A stretch of 64,000 nt of DNA from Parietichytrium sp. I65-24A (Eukaryota; Sar; Bigyra; Thraustochytrida; Thraustochytriidae): NCBI GenBank assembly GCA_012862575.1, contig BLSF01000011.1, positions 124,001 to 188,000 on the forward strand. The letters run 5' to 3'. The notes under the pieces were generated by a model that worked only from the letters and a program-made list of their open reading frames with translations, was not told the origin of the DNA and searched no databases. Position numbers and translations under genes: made by a program. Below are positions 1 through 10,975 of this stretch, piece by piece. The first letter of the stretch is position 1. Every line of letters starts with the position of its first letter.

Positions 1-8
1 GCTCAACC

Positions 9-297
9 CGTGATCTCCTCTATCTCATCTCATCCACACGTGCCCCGCGGCGTGTTGGCTTTCCGGTTGCATCTAAAGCAGTTCCAGCAGGGAACCCGTT
101 GCCTGGCCGAGAAGGCTGCGAGAGAAGAGAGAGAGATTTGTTGAAAGTGGCAGAAGACGGCGATTGTCATATAGATCATTTAAGAACCAACGCGAGGACC
201 CAAAAGCTCCGCCCGTGATCTCCTCTATCCCATCCCATCCACGCGTGCCCCGCGGCGTCTTGGCTTTCCGGTCGCCTTCAACGCAGTTCCACCGAGA
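9..297. repeat. Direct repeat, two copies 205 bp apart
   Basis: A segment of about 84 bp starting CGTGATCTCCTCTAT at position 9 recurs at position 214 with scattered substitutions. Both copies contain TGCCCCGCGGCGT followed by TTGGCTTTCCGGT. The left copy lies at the window edge, so the array may continue outside. The spacer between copies is unrelated. Confidence 0.8.
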
Positions 298-344
298 AAA
301 ACAAGCTAGATATTGTTCCTCGACGCTCATTGGTGTCAACCACA

Positions 345-384
345 GATGAAATCGTGCTTTGTGGGATGAAATCGTGCTTTGTGG
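345..384. repeat. 20-bp perfect tandem duplication
   Basis: The unit GATGAAATCGTGCTTTGTGG occupies 345-364 and 365-384 with no mismatch, which suggests a recent slippage or duplication event. No coding role is apparent. Confidence 0.9.
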
Positions 385-1928
385 AAGACCTGCCGAGAAC
401 TATTGCATGCTCTGATGGAAAAAGATGGGCAAGAAGTGCTTTTCTTCCGCCGTAGGACCCGCGGAATCGCCGTTGTTCGTTGTCTTGTATGGCATGTATG
501 GCACAGACTTTAGATAGCCCAGCTCCAGAGTGAAGGTATTATGGGATTGTGGCCATGTTGTGGTGATCTACAATAACCAACTCAATTTTATTTTGGCTGA
601 AATGAAAGTTGGGAGTCTCGATTCTTACTCTGACTGAGCGATTCGGGTACACCTGCATCCGTTTCTCCAAATTTTTGAGAATGAAGTCTGACATTCGCGC
701 GAGACGTTGATCACCATGACCTCCCCTACTGGATTCTTGTTTGTCAGCGACAATGAAATGTCTTTGTTGATTTAGGCGCGCTTTTCGAAATCTTGTCATA
801 TGAAGACGCCAAATGTACAGCTTTCGCGTCCAAGCCTTCACTCGGAGCCATTCTACGCCTTCCCCACAAAGACACTAAGCGGTCAACGGCCGAGTCGCGG
901 ACCACTGAGACCTTGGAGTCATCCAACATACCAACTACTAGTAACAGTGAGATTGAACGCCAACACAAACCATCAGCTCCGAGAGACGACCTTGAGCACC
1001 TCACCGAGCACTCTATCTACCATTTCGAGAGCAGAGGAGTTTCATTCGCAGTCAAAGTCAAAACCGTTTGTTTGTTCAGTCCCATTTTTGTTCGCCCATC
1101 ATTGCAAGCTAGCCTAGCTAGCAAGCGGCGACAGCAACATAGCTTCTGTTCATTCACTTCTCTATCGTCTGACTGATGACTGATGACTGTTCCATGTTGT
1201 TGACTCGAGTCAACCATTCACTGTCGAGCACTCAAGAGCAGTCCTTGAGGACGATGATGTTGACCGACAGTGAAGCAAGGAAACTACCTTCTTTCTCAAT
1301 TCCATACTATACTTTCTATGCTTTCTATTTCTATTCTTTCTTTTCTTTGTTTGTTTTTCTCACAAAGCAAAAAAGCAAAAAGGAAAGAACAAAACACGCC
1401 AATCAAGAGAGGAGAGAGAGCGAAACTTCATTGGAACCCTACCAGCCCAATACCCCAATACCTTAGTACCCGAGTCTCGGAAAGTGGCCCACTCCGTCTA
1501 GCTCCTATGCAGGGAAGAGCTACTGCATTTCTTCTGCATTTTAAAGTACTACTAGCTACCGCAGGGAATTCAGAGTAACGTAAGAGCAGTAACGTCGGAA
1601 TTCCTCAGTAATTGCGGTGCTTGCACATCGCAGTACGAGTTTGCGATGAGCAATCGGTGATCTGAGTTTTCGGTGGGCAAGTCCAATTGGACTTGCAAAT
1701 CAAGAAACTCATGTCCATGTCCATCGGTCAGTCCCTTTCTCTCGCATTCCCTCAATCTCTCAAGGTCTCAAACTCTCAAGGTCTCGTTCGGCTTTGGCGG
1801 GGCTCACTGCGACTCCGAGGAGGAAGGGTGGGAGTTAATTTAGTCGGGGCCGAGGCTTGCGAACGGTGCGAAAGCAAGAGCTGCTTGGGAAAGGACGAGA
1901 AGAGGCGTGCAAGCGTGCGTTGGGGACC

Positions 1929-3269
1929 ATGGGACAAGAGGGTGGCGCGAGAGATGGCCGCAAGTCGAGCGAAAGGCCCGCGCTACTGGAAATTACGGAT
2001 AGGCGGCAGCTTTTGGAGGCGATTTCGACGAGGCGGAAACCGACAACGATCTTGCCTTCGTCAAAGAGCGCCAAGTTTGTGGTGCTTACGGCCATCACGT
2101 TCATATTCACATTAGGGGCGCGGAGATGCTCGGATACGCTGTTCAGCGACCAGCTCGTGAGAATAGGGTTTCCCAACAGAGAGAACTGGAACCCTGTTGG
2201 TCATAATGCGGTAGATCTTAATGTGAGCACTGAAGGAGCACAGACCAGCAGCACAGATATACCCGTCGTCTCCATCCCCGAAAGTATAACAAACTTTCCC
2301 AAGTACAACACGCATAAAAAATACATCTGCGAGAGCCATCCGTATGGTCAACTAAACAACCACGTCCTCGCGCTGCAGGGCGGAATAGCGTTGGCCCGTG
2401 TTTTAAATCGCACCTTCGTTGCGCCACCGGACGTGACCAAGTACTATCGGATAGACCTCCTCGCAAATATAGCTCCGGAGCTTGTCATCCCTTTCAATCC
2501 AAGAATTTGCAAAAATGCCGAGAGAAGTGGGAACCTGACCGATATTTGCTCCAAGTGGGTTGGATGCAACATAATAAAACAACACACTGCGAAACGACTG
2601 AATAAGGTGACGAGCCGCAAGAAGGTCTTGGAGGTCACTGGCTACATTTTGTTTCGTCTGGGCATGTACGCAAATGGTGTCGACGAGCGCCTGGGAGCCA
2701 AGAACTTTTTCCGTCATCTCTTCCCTCAAGAGCCTGTCATGACACTTGCCGAGGAATACATCAATCGAACATTTGGCAATCAGCCATTTGCCGCGGTCCA
2801 CCTCCGCAACCTTGAAGGGGACTGTCCGCGAAAGATGAAGAAGCAGAATCTCAATATCGGCCCGTACTTGTGCAATCCTCACAAAGACTTGTTTTTGGAA
2901 ATTGAGCAAGACGTGACCGGAAGTCAAGACCTTCCTGTGTTCGTCCTTAGCGATCGCCAAGATCTTAAAGCTTTGCATAGTTATGACAACTTTGGCCGCC
3001 TCTATGACGGGAAGTGTGAGGGCGTTTATTGTGCGATGATAGACTTTGAAATCGCAGCTAGAGCGAACTTCTTTTTGGGCACCGTGGTAAGCACAGCCGC
3101 TACCATCATTGGATATCAGCGGGAGTTTCGCCGCCTTCGGCCTGTTGGGAAACATTATCGGACCGTCCTAAGCTGGTCCAGGAATAATGCCCAGAAGAAC
3201 TACACTGGAGGTCACTACTTGCTCACCCACAGGAACCACCTCGAAGAAAGAGACCCTCCTCCTAATTAA
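1929..3269 (+). CDS. O-fucosyltransferase-like type II membrane protein (family member 1)
   Basis: Single-exon gene of 446 residues. The open frame reaches further upstream only through a TTG; the first ATG, at 1929, has a strong context (gaccATGG). A short basic cytosolic tail is followed by a membrane segment at about residues 47-64 with no cleavable signal peptide, giving a type II (Golgi-like) topology. The luminal domain carries the family blocks YGQLNNHV, LNRTFVA, YYRIDLLA, PFAAVHLRNLEGDC, VFVLSDRQ, and IDFEIAARANFFLG followed by VVSTAA, and ends in RDPPPN. An N-terminal NNH motif, a central HLR motif and a C-terminal acidic/STA motif recall the GDP-fucose O-fucosyltransferase fold (PF10250). 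The link is by motif pattern only, and donor and acceptor are unknown. It is convergent with the next paralog and has the shortest stem with it. Confidence 0.7.
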   Translation: MGQEGGARDGRKSSERPALLEITDRRQLLEAISTRRKPTTILPSSKSAKFVVLTAITFIFTLGARRCSDTLFSDQLVRIGFPNRENWNPVGHNAVDLNVSTEGAQTSSTDIPVVSIPESITNFPKYNTHKKYICESHPYGQLNNHVLALQGGIALARVLNRTFVAPPDVTKYYRIDLLANIAPELVIPFNPRICKNAERSGNLTDICSKWVGCNIIKQHTAKRLNKVTSRKKVLEVTGYILFRLGMYANGVDERLGAKNFFRHLFPQEPVMTLAEEYINRTFGNQPFAAVHLRNLEGDCPRKMKKQNLNIGPYLCNPHKDLFLEIEQDVTGSQDLPVFVLSDRQDLKALHSYDNFGRLYDGKCEGVYCAMIDFEIAARANFFLGTVVSTAATIIGYQREFRRLRPVGKHYRTVLSWSRNNAQKNYTGGHYLLTHRNHLEERDPPPN

Positions 3270-3799
3270 TTATCTGGCACATCCGCGATGTTGGATTTCC
3301 CTGCCCTGCTCTGTCCCGAACCTCTAGTGCTTTCCGAAGACTGAATCATACAACACACATTCGCGCCTGCACTCACACAAGTATTAAAAATCGACATTCT
3401 GTATTATGAAAGCTGGTTTCCTTTTCTGTCATTTTGAATTTCCTGTTCGGAAAAGCTTCTTCCGATCAAATAGTAAGAAAGCTGCCTCGAATTTTTCAAC
3501 ATCTGTATTATTAAAAAAGACGAAATCGCCGACGCCCAGCTTTGATCCGTGTCTTGGGAAAGACACCCCCAAAAGCTTGAAGACTCTAATCAAGGAACAA
3601 GAGTTACAGTCGTGGGAATGCAGTCAACATCATCTTCGTCTACGTATTTATTCATTCATCCATCCATCTAAACAAACAAACAAACAAACAACGCAATCAG
3701 GAATAACTACGGTACTTTACAGTTAGGGAGAACAAGACAGAGTTTTTTCGAGTTCAGTGTCGTGGTGGGGCGAGTGACCGTGCAGGCACTTGCGCTTTT
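3270..3799. other. Convergent 3' intergenic region
   Basis: The 530 bp between two convergent paralogs probably hold both 3' UTRs. The stretch is AT-rich, with an (AAAC)n run near 3670-3690. The open frame at 3406-3726 is low complexity and not supported as a gene. Confidence 0.5.
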
Positions 3800-5152
3800 T
3801 TAAAAAGGGGGCGGCTCACGATATGCGATTTTGTCTTTATCAAACAAAAACCAATGGCCCCCGTTATAATTTTTGTATTTTTCTTCCTTCGACCAGCTGA
3901 GGACTGAGCGGTACTGTTTTCCGACAAATCTCTGCCTCCTGAATTTTCGCTGAAAGGCAATTGTGTTGGCCGCAGTGCTCACAACCGTGCCGAGGAAAAA
4001 GTTTGACCTTGCGGCAATCTCAAAATCGATCAAGGCACACTCCGAACCCTCACAAGGGCCATCATACATGTAATCGCCACGGTATGTTTCTAAAATATCT
4101 GGACGCTGTCTATCGCTGAGGACGAATATTGGCATAGAAGTACTGTTCACGACCTCTTGCTCAATGGTCAAGAAAAGTGATTTAGGCGGAACACAGAGCT
4201 CTGGGCCTATGTTGCGGTTTTGTCGCTTTATTCTCTTCAAACAGGACCCCTCCAGGTGGCGCAAGTGCACAGCAGAAAATGGTTTATCGCCAAATGTGCG
4301 CGCGATGTACTCTTGAGCACGACTCACAACAGTCCTTGAAGGGTACAGGTGCCGGTAGAAGTTTGCCGAGGAAGTCTCAGGCGAGTATCCGCTGGCGTAC
4401 AAGGACGCGGTGAATAGGACAGCTCCGTTCACGTTGAGCGTCCTTGTATGCGCAGTAACCTTCCGAATGGTGTCAGCGACGGATGTGTCAAGGTAGTTAC
4501 AGCCAGGTCTTCTTTTGCATTTTGTTTGCAAAAACATGCTTAGACGTGCGCCTTTACAAAGCTTTTCGTTCCAAGGAACAATCAGGCCAGGCGAAATCTT
4601 GGCGAGAATGTCGATCCGAAAGTTTTCTGAAATCGATTTCGTCGCAACGTAGGTGCGATCAAGAAGCTTTGCAAGAAAGATTCCTCCATGCATTGAGACG
4701 AGGTGATTGTTTGTCTGACCATAATCTACAAAGTTGCAAATAACATTCCGCTTCGTAACGAACTCTGTGACGCCTTCTGGAACGGGCAAATCATAACTTG
4801 CAAGTTGGACTTCTGACACTGGAGTTCCATCATCATTTTCGGCATGGGCCCCCTCTGCACCGGCTTTGAAAACCACGTCTGCTCGCCCTACGTGACTAAG
4901 GAGGATAATCACCAGGCACAAGGCAAAACAAGACAAGCCCCAGACTCTGAGGCCAGTCGGGAAAGCGGGATCTGACTTTTTACAGAACTGGGCCATATTT
5001 CTCGGGGAGTCGCGAGAGCACACAAAGTCGCCGTCAGACTGCGGATTCTTCTGAACTTCAAAGCAGCGTTGCTCCTCCTCCTCGTCGTCGCCAAATCCAT
5101 GTTTAAAGTACCTGGCATGCTCACTCCTTTCTGCGTCAAACTTCTTTCCCAT
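3800..5152 (-). CDS. O-fucosyltransferase-like type II membrane protein (family member 2)
   Basis: Single-exon gene of 450 residues, the only family member on the minus strand. The longer open frame begins at GTG, and the first ATG is two codons inside, at 5152 (MGKKFDAER). The cytosolic tail contains a DDEEEEQ patch, and the membrane segment spans about residues 69-88. The luminal domain keeps the family blocks YGQTNNHL, LDRTYVA, FRIDILAK, PFSAVHLRHLEGSC, IFVLSDRQ, and ALIDFEIAARSNFFLG before VVSTAANTIAFQR, and ends in YREPPPF. It differs from the others at GQTNNHL, where they have GRLNNH or GQLNNH. Several luminal cysteines, such as those in CKRRPGC, recur across the family and are likely disulfides. 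The role is inferred: transfer of a sugar, possibly fucose, in the secretory pathway. Confidence 0.7.
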   Translation of the reverse strand: MGKKFDAERSEHARYFKHGFGDDEEEEQRCFEVQKNPQSDGDFVCSRDSPRNMAQFCKKSDPAFPTGLRVWGLSCFALCLVIILLSHVGRADVVFKAGAEGAHAENDDGTPVSEVQLASYDLPVPEGVTEFVTKRNVICNFVDYGQTNNHLVSMHGGIFLAKLLDRTYVATKSISENFRIDILAKISPGLIVPWNEKLCKGARLSMFLQTKCKRRPGCNYLDTSVADTIRKVTAHTRTLNVNGAVLFTASLYASGYSPETSSANFYRHLYPSRTVVSRAQEYIARTFGDKPFSAVHLRHLEGSCLKRIKRQNRNIGPELCVPPKSLFLTIEQEVVNSTSMPIFVLSDRQRPDILETYRGDYMYDGPCEGSECALIDFEIAARSNFFLGTVVSTAANTIAFQRKFRRQRFVGKQYRSVLSWSKEEKYKNYNGGHWFLFDKDKIAYREPPPF

Positions 5153-7829
5153 TTTCACACAAAGTTACTTGGCCAAAACCAACCGAAAACCCAGGGCGTA
5201 GCGAACCTTTCGCGGGTCTGTCTGATAAAAGCTGCCGGCCCGAACGCCTTGGTGCCCCCCTCGTCGACGTGCCCGATGCAGCCGGCCAGAGCAACACCTC
5301 GGTATCTTTCGCAAGTGGAAGGAAGCTCAGTGGCCTGTCACCCCGCGTCCCCTTCGAGACACGTTTTTGAAAGTAACAACGAAGGCAGACTGTCTCACTT
5401 TGGAAACCTGCCTTCCGTGTATGCGGCCCTGCGAGACCAAGCGTCGGCCAAGAATCCACCTCTTCTGTCCTTCAACCCTCTCTAACCCTTGCTGTCTTGA
5501 GAATTGAATTTTGGAGGTGCACAACCTCTTTCGTCTTCAACTCGCGACGCAGCAACGTACAGTAGTACCAGTACTCGTACCCTCCACGGAGCAAAAGTGA
5601 AGTTTTTTAACTAACAACTTGCTGCTTCTCCGGCCACAACTGCCCAACGCCTGCTCCGCCGGTGCTCACAGTCAGTACTGCATCGACATATGTGGAGAGA
5701 GCCTCGCGCGCTTCCTCTAATGCTCTGGCGCTCTAGAGGGAAGAAGGACCAACTTTTACGATTTTGCGATTTTTTTTCGACGCGACTTGCTGGGCTCGAG
5801 ATGTTTACAATTATTCAATTGAGCAATGAGCAATGAGCGGGTTTAGAATTCGTGTGCATGGATGGATGGATGGAGTTAGTTGGGGAGTGGTGAAGAAGTT
5901 CGATGTTGGAGGACGTAAGCTAGCACTCAAGGTGCCATCGCTCCTTGCGCTCTCTCGCAGCAGCGCCAATCGACATGAGACACGCAAAGACAATCGAATT
6001 CATCGCCGCACTCGTCGTTTTTGGTCTGATTGTGCTGCAGTTCCAGTGACCGATTCTTGCAGACGCATCGAATGGAAGAAAAAATGGGTGACAGTGAGTT
6101 CTGGTGAGCCTGTGATATTATAAATTATAGTTTTGCTCCGAGAGTCAAAGCTCCGCTCCATACCCAAAGGCGCCCCTCGTGTTGATGAGAAGCTTGCAGG
6201 CTCGGCTTTTTGGGTTTGATTTGCCATTTTTCACCTTTACATCAAAGGTTGTGTGCACTTGCAAGTAAGAGGGAGAGAGAGCGTACTGCAGACACTTGTT
6301 CACTAATTTGTCATTGAAAGCACCAATCGAAGCCTTTTCGTTCAATAAATTTCGTTTTCGTTTACATCGTTTAGCTTCTGCGACTTTTTCACAATGAAAA
6401 GAAAACAGTAAACCTTTTTAAAAACATTTCTCGATTCCTTGCTGTCCCACACGATCGTCGTCCCCTTCAAACGATTCGATGTGGAGGCCTACCTTTTCCA
6501 TAGCTCCACCTTATGGGACCTGTACATCGCATGCTTTCAGGTTCGGAAGGGAGATTATCGTCCCTAGGGTACTCACTGGGCTTTTACATCGTAACTACTA
6601 GCGAGGTGTTTTTTTATTCTGAGAAACTCCGTTAGCTTATACGGTAGAGGGGACTACGAAGCGTCGCCATAGGTGGAGATAGGGATAACGGTATGACTGC
6701 AGCTGTCAGTTTGTACAGAGCATTGATTTCGCAGGCAATGGAAATGTATTCGTTTGTTGCTGCAAGTGCAAGTTAGTTGTTGGGCCACAGCAAGCGCATC
6801 GACGAAGAAAAATGAGAACTCGAATATTAATTCAGGCGCTGACACGACCGCTCAGAACCAGTACAGCACTTTGCCAGATCGAATTCTGTGCGATGTAAGA
6901 GCTGCGATAACTTTCGTTGGGACACGAATGAATGAGAATCACTCTCAATCAATTTGAAAAAGACAATCATGCTGAGTAGATAGTCAATCTCCTCGTTCCC
7001 AACGAAAGTTATCGCAGCTCTTCTGTGTTTGCTGGAAGTACTTGTACTGAGTACAGTCTCTCGAGCTCTGAAAGAACAAAACACAGGACTGGATTGGTGC
7101 GCCGGTATGTATGAGCCACAGTCCAGGGCGTACTCGATTTGTTCTATTTTCGAGGACAAAAGTAACAGCAAGCTCAACTTTTTGTCAAAGAGATACGAGA
7201 CATTACGAGATGGCTTTTCCACATGAGTCCCAGGGGCGCTACAAACCCTGGCCGGACTCATTGTCGGATCAGAATTCAGAATTTAGCAACCTTGCCAGGA
7301 ACTTCGAATAACGGTTAGCTGCACTACGCTCAGCTGCGGAATCCCTCCTCTATCCCTCTATCCCTCCTTCCCTCTCTGCGAAAGAATCCTCCTCTCTGCT
7401 GGGACCGAGACTGAGACTGAGAGAGAGAGCGCGCGGACTTACTGCTCTGCAAGAGTGTCTCCTCTCAAACAAATCTCAACAAAGTCAATGCAAGATTTAT
7501 AATAGGAGGAGAGTAGAGAGACTCCGACGTCCAACGCACATTACCGAGACGTTAGCTGCACAGTAGTGGGGTCACTCGGGCAACCGCTTGCAGGAGATGG
7601 ATGCAGGAGGCTCTTCAAGATCAAGATCACGCTCGATCTAAGTGGAAGGGCGTGGAGCGCATAGGAGTGCATGATCACATTTGTTGTGAAGACGACCTTT
7701 TGAGAAGAGGGGCTCCAGACTATCAACTATCAGCGGTGCCTGCTCAGCGGCGCGCCGGGTGATCAGGTTGGACACGGACGGCTCTTTGAACTGCGGGGTG
7801 GCGTCTCACCAACTAACTTACCGCAGGGG
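5153..7829. other. Long intergenic region between divergent paralogs
   Basis: No supported gene in 2.7 kb. It holds a GTAC-rich cluster at 5551-5580, the motif CTCACAGTCAGTACT at 5665-5679, a perfect 26-bp inverted repeat (6897-7022), another GTAC cluster at 7036-7056, and purine- or pyrimidine-rich runs around 7330-7450. The promoters of the paralogs starting at 5152 (-) and 7830 (+) must lie here. Confidence 0.5.
6897..7022. repeat. Perfect 26-bp inverted repeat with 74-bp spacer
   Basis: Positions 6897-6922 (AAGAGCTGCGATAACTTTCG then TTGGGA) are the exact reverse complement of 6997-7022, so a transcript could fold into a 26-bp stem with a 74-nt loop. Similarity stops abruptly at both ends. 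I see no flanking target-site duplication and no ORF inside, so it may be a MITE-like remnant, a hairpin RNA source or a fold-back repeat. Confidence 0.85.
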
Positions 7830-9407
7830 ATGCAGACAATAGCGCGTGTGGTCTCGAGTGTATTCAACGCAAAGAGGAGGATGGGAGAGCGCGAGCGTGC
7901 GCCGCTGCAGAACAAAAGCGTTCAAGATGAGCCTGACGAGACCGAGGAGCAGGACCTGGAGGCTTCGGCAGCGGCCAACATTTACCAAGAGTTTCAAGGC
8001 ACGCTGGAGGACGCCACTTCTCGACCTCTAAGGCGCTGGTTCGGATTGGTCACCGTGCTCTTGATGTTGTTCATGGCCTTTGCTCTTGTCGACAAGGCAG
8101 GATTTTCAAATCCTCTCATGAAGCAATCCACAGTCCAGATTCCTCAAAACGATAATGAGACTTCGAACGTTGACTTCGGCCACGAGAGCAGCGCAAACTC
8201 TAACAATGATCCGGGCAATTACGAGGGCAGTGACGGTGCTGGTCCCGCAGACGACGTCAGCGTTAAAGACGCAAGCGACGACAACTCTTACGCGGACGCG
8301 GGCGAAGACATCGATAATTATGAAAACAATAGTAACGACGGCCCAATCGACCAAATGGTTCAGTATCCTGAAGACGTCAACGTGGACGAGGAAGAGGTTC
8401 CCGTAGTGCCAATGCCGCAGGGGGTGAGTACTTTCATTATCCGTGACAAAGTGATCTGTCAAGGAAAGGCCTACGGCAGGCTGAACAATCATATCATTTC
8501 TACGCATGGTGCACTTGGCCTTGCCTACCTGACGAACCGGACCTTTATTGCACCAGAAGATATGTCGTACTATTACAGAATCGACATCCTGGCGAAAATA
8601 TTGCCCGGATTGATTGCTCCTTGGGATAAAAAGCTGTGTGCAGGGGCAAGGATGTCTTCACAGGTCACAAAGACATGTAAGACCTGGATTGGCTGCGATC
8701 TTTCCAATCCCGCGATTGCAAATAAGGTACGAAAGTCCACCTCGAAGATCACGAACCTCAAGGTGGAAGGTGCTGTTCTCTTCAGGCTATCACTCTATGC
8801 CGGTGCGCTTGATGCCCGTTTAAGCTCTGGTGGGTTCTATCGACATCTTTATCCAATCGAGTCGATTCTCACTCGCGCAAACGAATTTATTGAGAAGGCG
8901 TACGGCAATCGCCCTTTCGCAGCGGTTCATTTGCGTGATCTAGAAAGCTCTTGCCTCAAGCGCATTGACCGTCAGAATGCTGGCATCGGCAAGGAATTGT
9001 GCAGCCCACCTAAAGACATCTTCTTGGAAGTCGAGCAAGACGTTACTGGCCAGAACGAATTGCCTGTATTCGTGCTGAGCGACAGGCAGCGAATGGATGT
9101 GCTTAAAACATATGAAAACTTCGGGTTGCTATACGACGGTCCGTGCGCTGGAACCGAGTGCGCGCTAATAGATTTCGAAATTGCTGCGCAAGCGAATTTT
9201 TTCCTCGGCGTGGTGGTGAGCACCGCATCGAACACAATCGCATATCAACGAGAGTTTCGAAGAAGTCGGCCGGTCGGCACGCAGTATCGCTCGATATTGA
9301 GCTGGTCTCGCGTGGAAAGCGAGAAAGACTACAAGGGCGGGCACTGGCTGCTGTTCAATAAGCACAGTCAAGTGCGTCGTGATCCCCCGCCACGTCTTTT
9401 GTTGTAG
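7830..9407 (+). CDS. O-fucosyltransferase-like type II membrane protein (family member 3)
   Basis: Single-exon gene of 525 residues. The first ATG is at 7830; an internal ATG at 7881 (MGERERAPL) aligns with the start of member 4 and may be the true start. The cytosolic tail contains IYQEFQG (about residues 51-57), shared with member 4, and is followed by a membrane segment at about 70-87. A long acidic, Asn/Asp/Gly-rich stem (about 105-190) leads to the luminal domain with YGRLNNHI, LTNRTFIA, YYRIDILAK, PFAAVHLRDLESSC, VFVLSDRQ, and ALIDFEIAAQANFFLG before VVVSTASNTIAYQR. It ends near RRDPPPR. An AATAAA lies about 35 bp past the stop. Function is inferred from a resemblance to O-fucosyltransferases. 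Confidence 0.7.
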   Translation: MQTIARVVSSVFNAKRRMGERERAPLQNKSVQDEPDETEEQDLEASAAANIYQEFQGTLEDATSRPLRRWFGLVTVLLMLFMAFALVDKAGFSNPLMKQSTVQIPQNDNETSNVDFGHESSANSNNDPGNYEGSDGAGPADDVSVKDASDDNSYADAGEDIDNYENNSNDGPIDQMVQYPEDVNVDEEEVPVVPMPQGVSTFIIRDKVICQGKAYGRLNNHIISTHGALGLAYLTNRTFIAPEDMSYYYRIDILAKILPGLIAPWDKKLCAGARMSSQVTKTCKTWIGCDLSNPAIANKVRKSTSKITNLKVEGAVLFRLSLYAGALDARLSSGGFYRHLYPIESILTRANEFIEKAYGNRPFAAVHLRDLESSCLKRIDRQNAGIGKELCSPPKDIFLEVEQDVTGQNELPVFVLSDRQRMDVLKTYENFGLLYDGPCAGTECALIDFEIAAQANFFLGVVVSTASNTIAYQREFRRSRPVGTQYRSILSWSRVESEKDYKGGHWLLFNKHSQVRRDPPPRLLL

Positions 9408-9713
9408 TTCCCAAGACAATTGCAGATGAATTTTTAAAACAAAATAAAACTACGGCCTTGATCTCCTGAACCAACTATTCTTTTACCCAAGTTCAATTGA
9501 TTGAACAAAAAAGCCAAAGAGGCATGAATTTCCTTGTATCTGAACCTATTGGCTGGAACCCGCCAAGAAACGTGTCCTATGAACATCCCATTCACCATCA
9601 CACGATCAAACACGCTGTAAAGATGTGAGGTAGACTGTCGAGAAGACTTTTCGATCCTTTGAATCACGGCGACGGCGATGGTGATGTTCGTGTTCATTGT
9701 CCAATGTGAAAGT

Positions 9714-9782
9714 TTCGATTCAAATCGATTCGATTCGATGCGGTTCGATTCCTTCGATTCGATTCGATTCGATTCGATGCAA
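9714..9782. repeat. ATTCG/CGAAT microsatellite
   Basis: An imperfect pentanucleotide run made of repeated GATTC/CGATT units, with a few GATGCGG-type interruptions. It reads as low-complexity SNR-rich peptide on the minus strand, which produces a spurious open frame. Confidence 0.9.
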
Positions 9783-10344
9783 TTATGGTTCACACTTCAA
9801 ATGAAATTCCTGTGACCGCCACGCACATTGTTTCGGTGGCTTTGCGTTTACCGGAGACGGCGTTTCAGGAGGAGCATAGTCCCGCATCACTGTAATGATA
9901 TCTAATATTATCAATACTAGACAAGCTTGATACTGCGCCGTACCCGATAGTATGTGCACGCAAACCTAGCGATGAGACATCGAATTGAGCCGAGAGATGC
10001 CGAGAGCTGCGTCACATACCAATTCCACAAAGCGAAGCTTCTTGTCTCGTTGTTTGAGATGTGTCAATCACTGATGGCAACATCGATCCGAAACGAACAA
10101 CTTATGAGAACTACCCAGTACTCAGTACCCACTGTCAGTACCGGTCCTCAGCAGAGCGCAGTTAAAACATAAATACATAAATGCAACGAAAGGTGAAATG
10201 CAACTGTTTCAGCTGCGACGCGACCGCGCGCAATTAATTCAGGACCCGGCGCACGCTCCCTCACATTCCGTCGTGATCGGCAAGGGCTGAACTGGCTGAA
10301 CGCTGCTGCAGTGAAGCGCCAGATACTCAGTACTCACTGTACGT

Positions 10345-10364
10345 ACTCACAGTCAGTACTGAGT
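10345..10364. repeat. GTAC/CAGT-rich dispersed motif copy
   Basis: ACTCACAGTCAGTACTGAGT is one of the longest copies of a motif that recurs in the intergenic DNA. The core CTCACAGTCAGTAC also occurs at 5665, and a version with one extra CAGT occurs at 21801-21820. Related GTAC clusters lie at 5551, 7036, 10111, 21901 and 22081. None lies inside an annotated coding region. Confidence 0.7.
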
Positions 10365-10965
10365 GCGCAGCCGCGCGTCAGCCATGGGTTGCGTGTTGTT
10401 GCCATGTGTTGCCACATGCTCGCTCTGCCTCGCCCTGCCTCTCAATCAAGTTGACTGGAGCACTAGCTAGGCTAGAGCTCGTAATTCACCATGAGTAGCT
10501 GCGAAAACCAATAAATGAAATGCACGATGTCATCACACAACACATCACGTGGCTGTCTACCGATAGTGCTAGAAGGGCATTTTATTCACTTTGTTCCTTC
10601 CTCGACGGGTACGCCGATATAGCGCGGCACTAGTACATTCAGCCGTATCGATGCTAGTGGTAGGGCTAGTGCACACCGCTCGGTCGGGGAGATTCAAGTT
10701 CGACAGGAAGGCACCCGACTTGTCTGACTGAACTCTGCAAAGTGAAAGTTGATACAAGAAGCTGAGACTGCGTGTCTGAGTGCAACGCATTACAAATGAC
10801 AGTGAACAAATGTACGCGCGCTTGGAGTCGTTGGTGGTGGAGATGGTGGAGAGAGACTCGGCCTCTGAGAGATCGACTCTCGTTGAGCTGACTGACTGTA
10901 AATTCTCGTTCGGAGCTTCGAAGTACGGAGCAGAACTGAATAAAGCCGCCCAACTCACATTTTAA

Positions 10966-10975
10966 TATATAAAAG
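10966..10975 (+). promoter_or_regulatory. Candidate TATA box
   Basis: TATATAAAAG is a close match to a eukaryotic TATA element. The nearest long gene on this strand (start 12290) is 1.3 kb away, so either a long or spliced 5' UTR is involved or the match is fortuitous. Confidence 0.3.

Larger units (their letters stand above)
1..1928. other. Intergenic/upstream region, no supported gene
   Basis: I see no gene here. Open frames on both strands are short, overlap one another and match no family I know. The stretch holds a dispersed direct repeat (about 9-92 and 214-297), a 20-bp tandem duplication (345-384), and an AT/pyrimidine-rich segment around 1300-1360. The last few hundred bases probably include the promoter and 5' UTR of the first glycosyltransferase-like gene. 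Confidence 0.5.

Noticed and set aside
6620-6700. tRNA-like stretch with an A-box resemblance
   Set aside because: No matching B box at the right distance and no cloverleaf pairing could be drawn.
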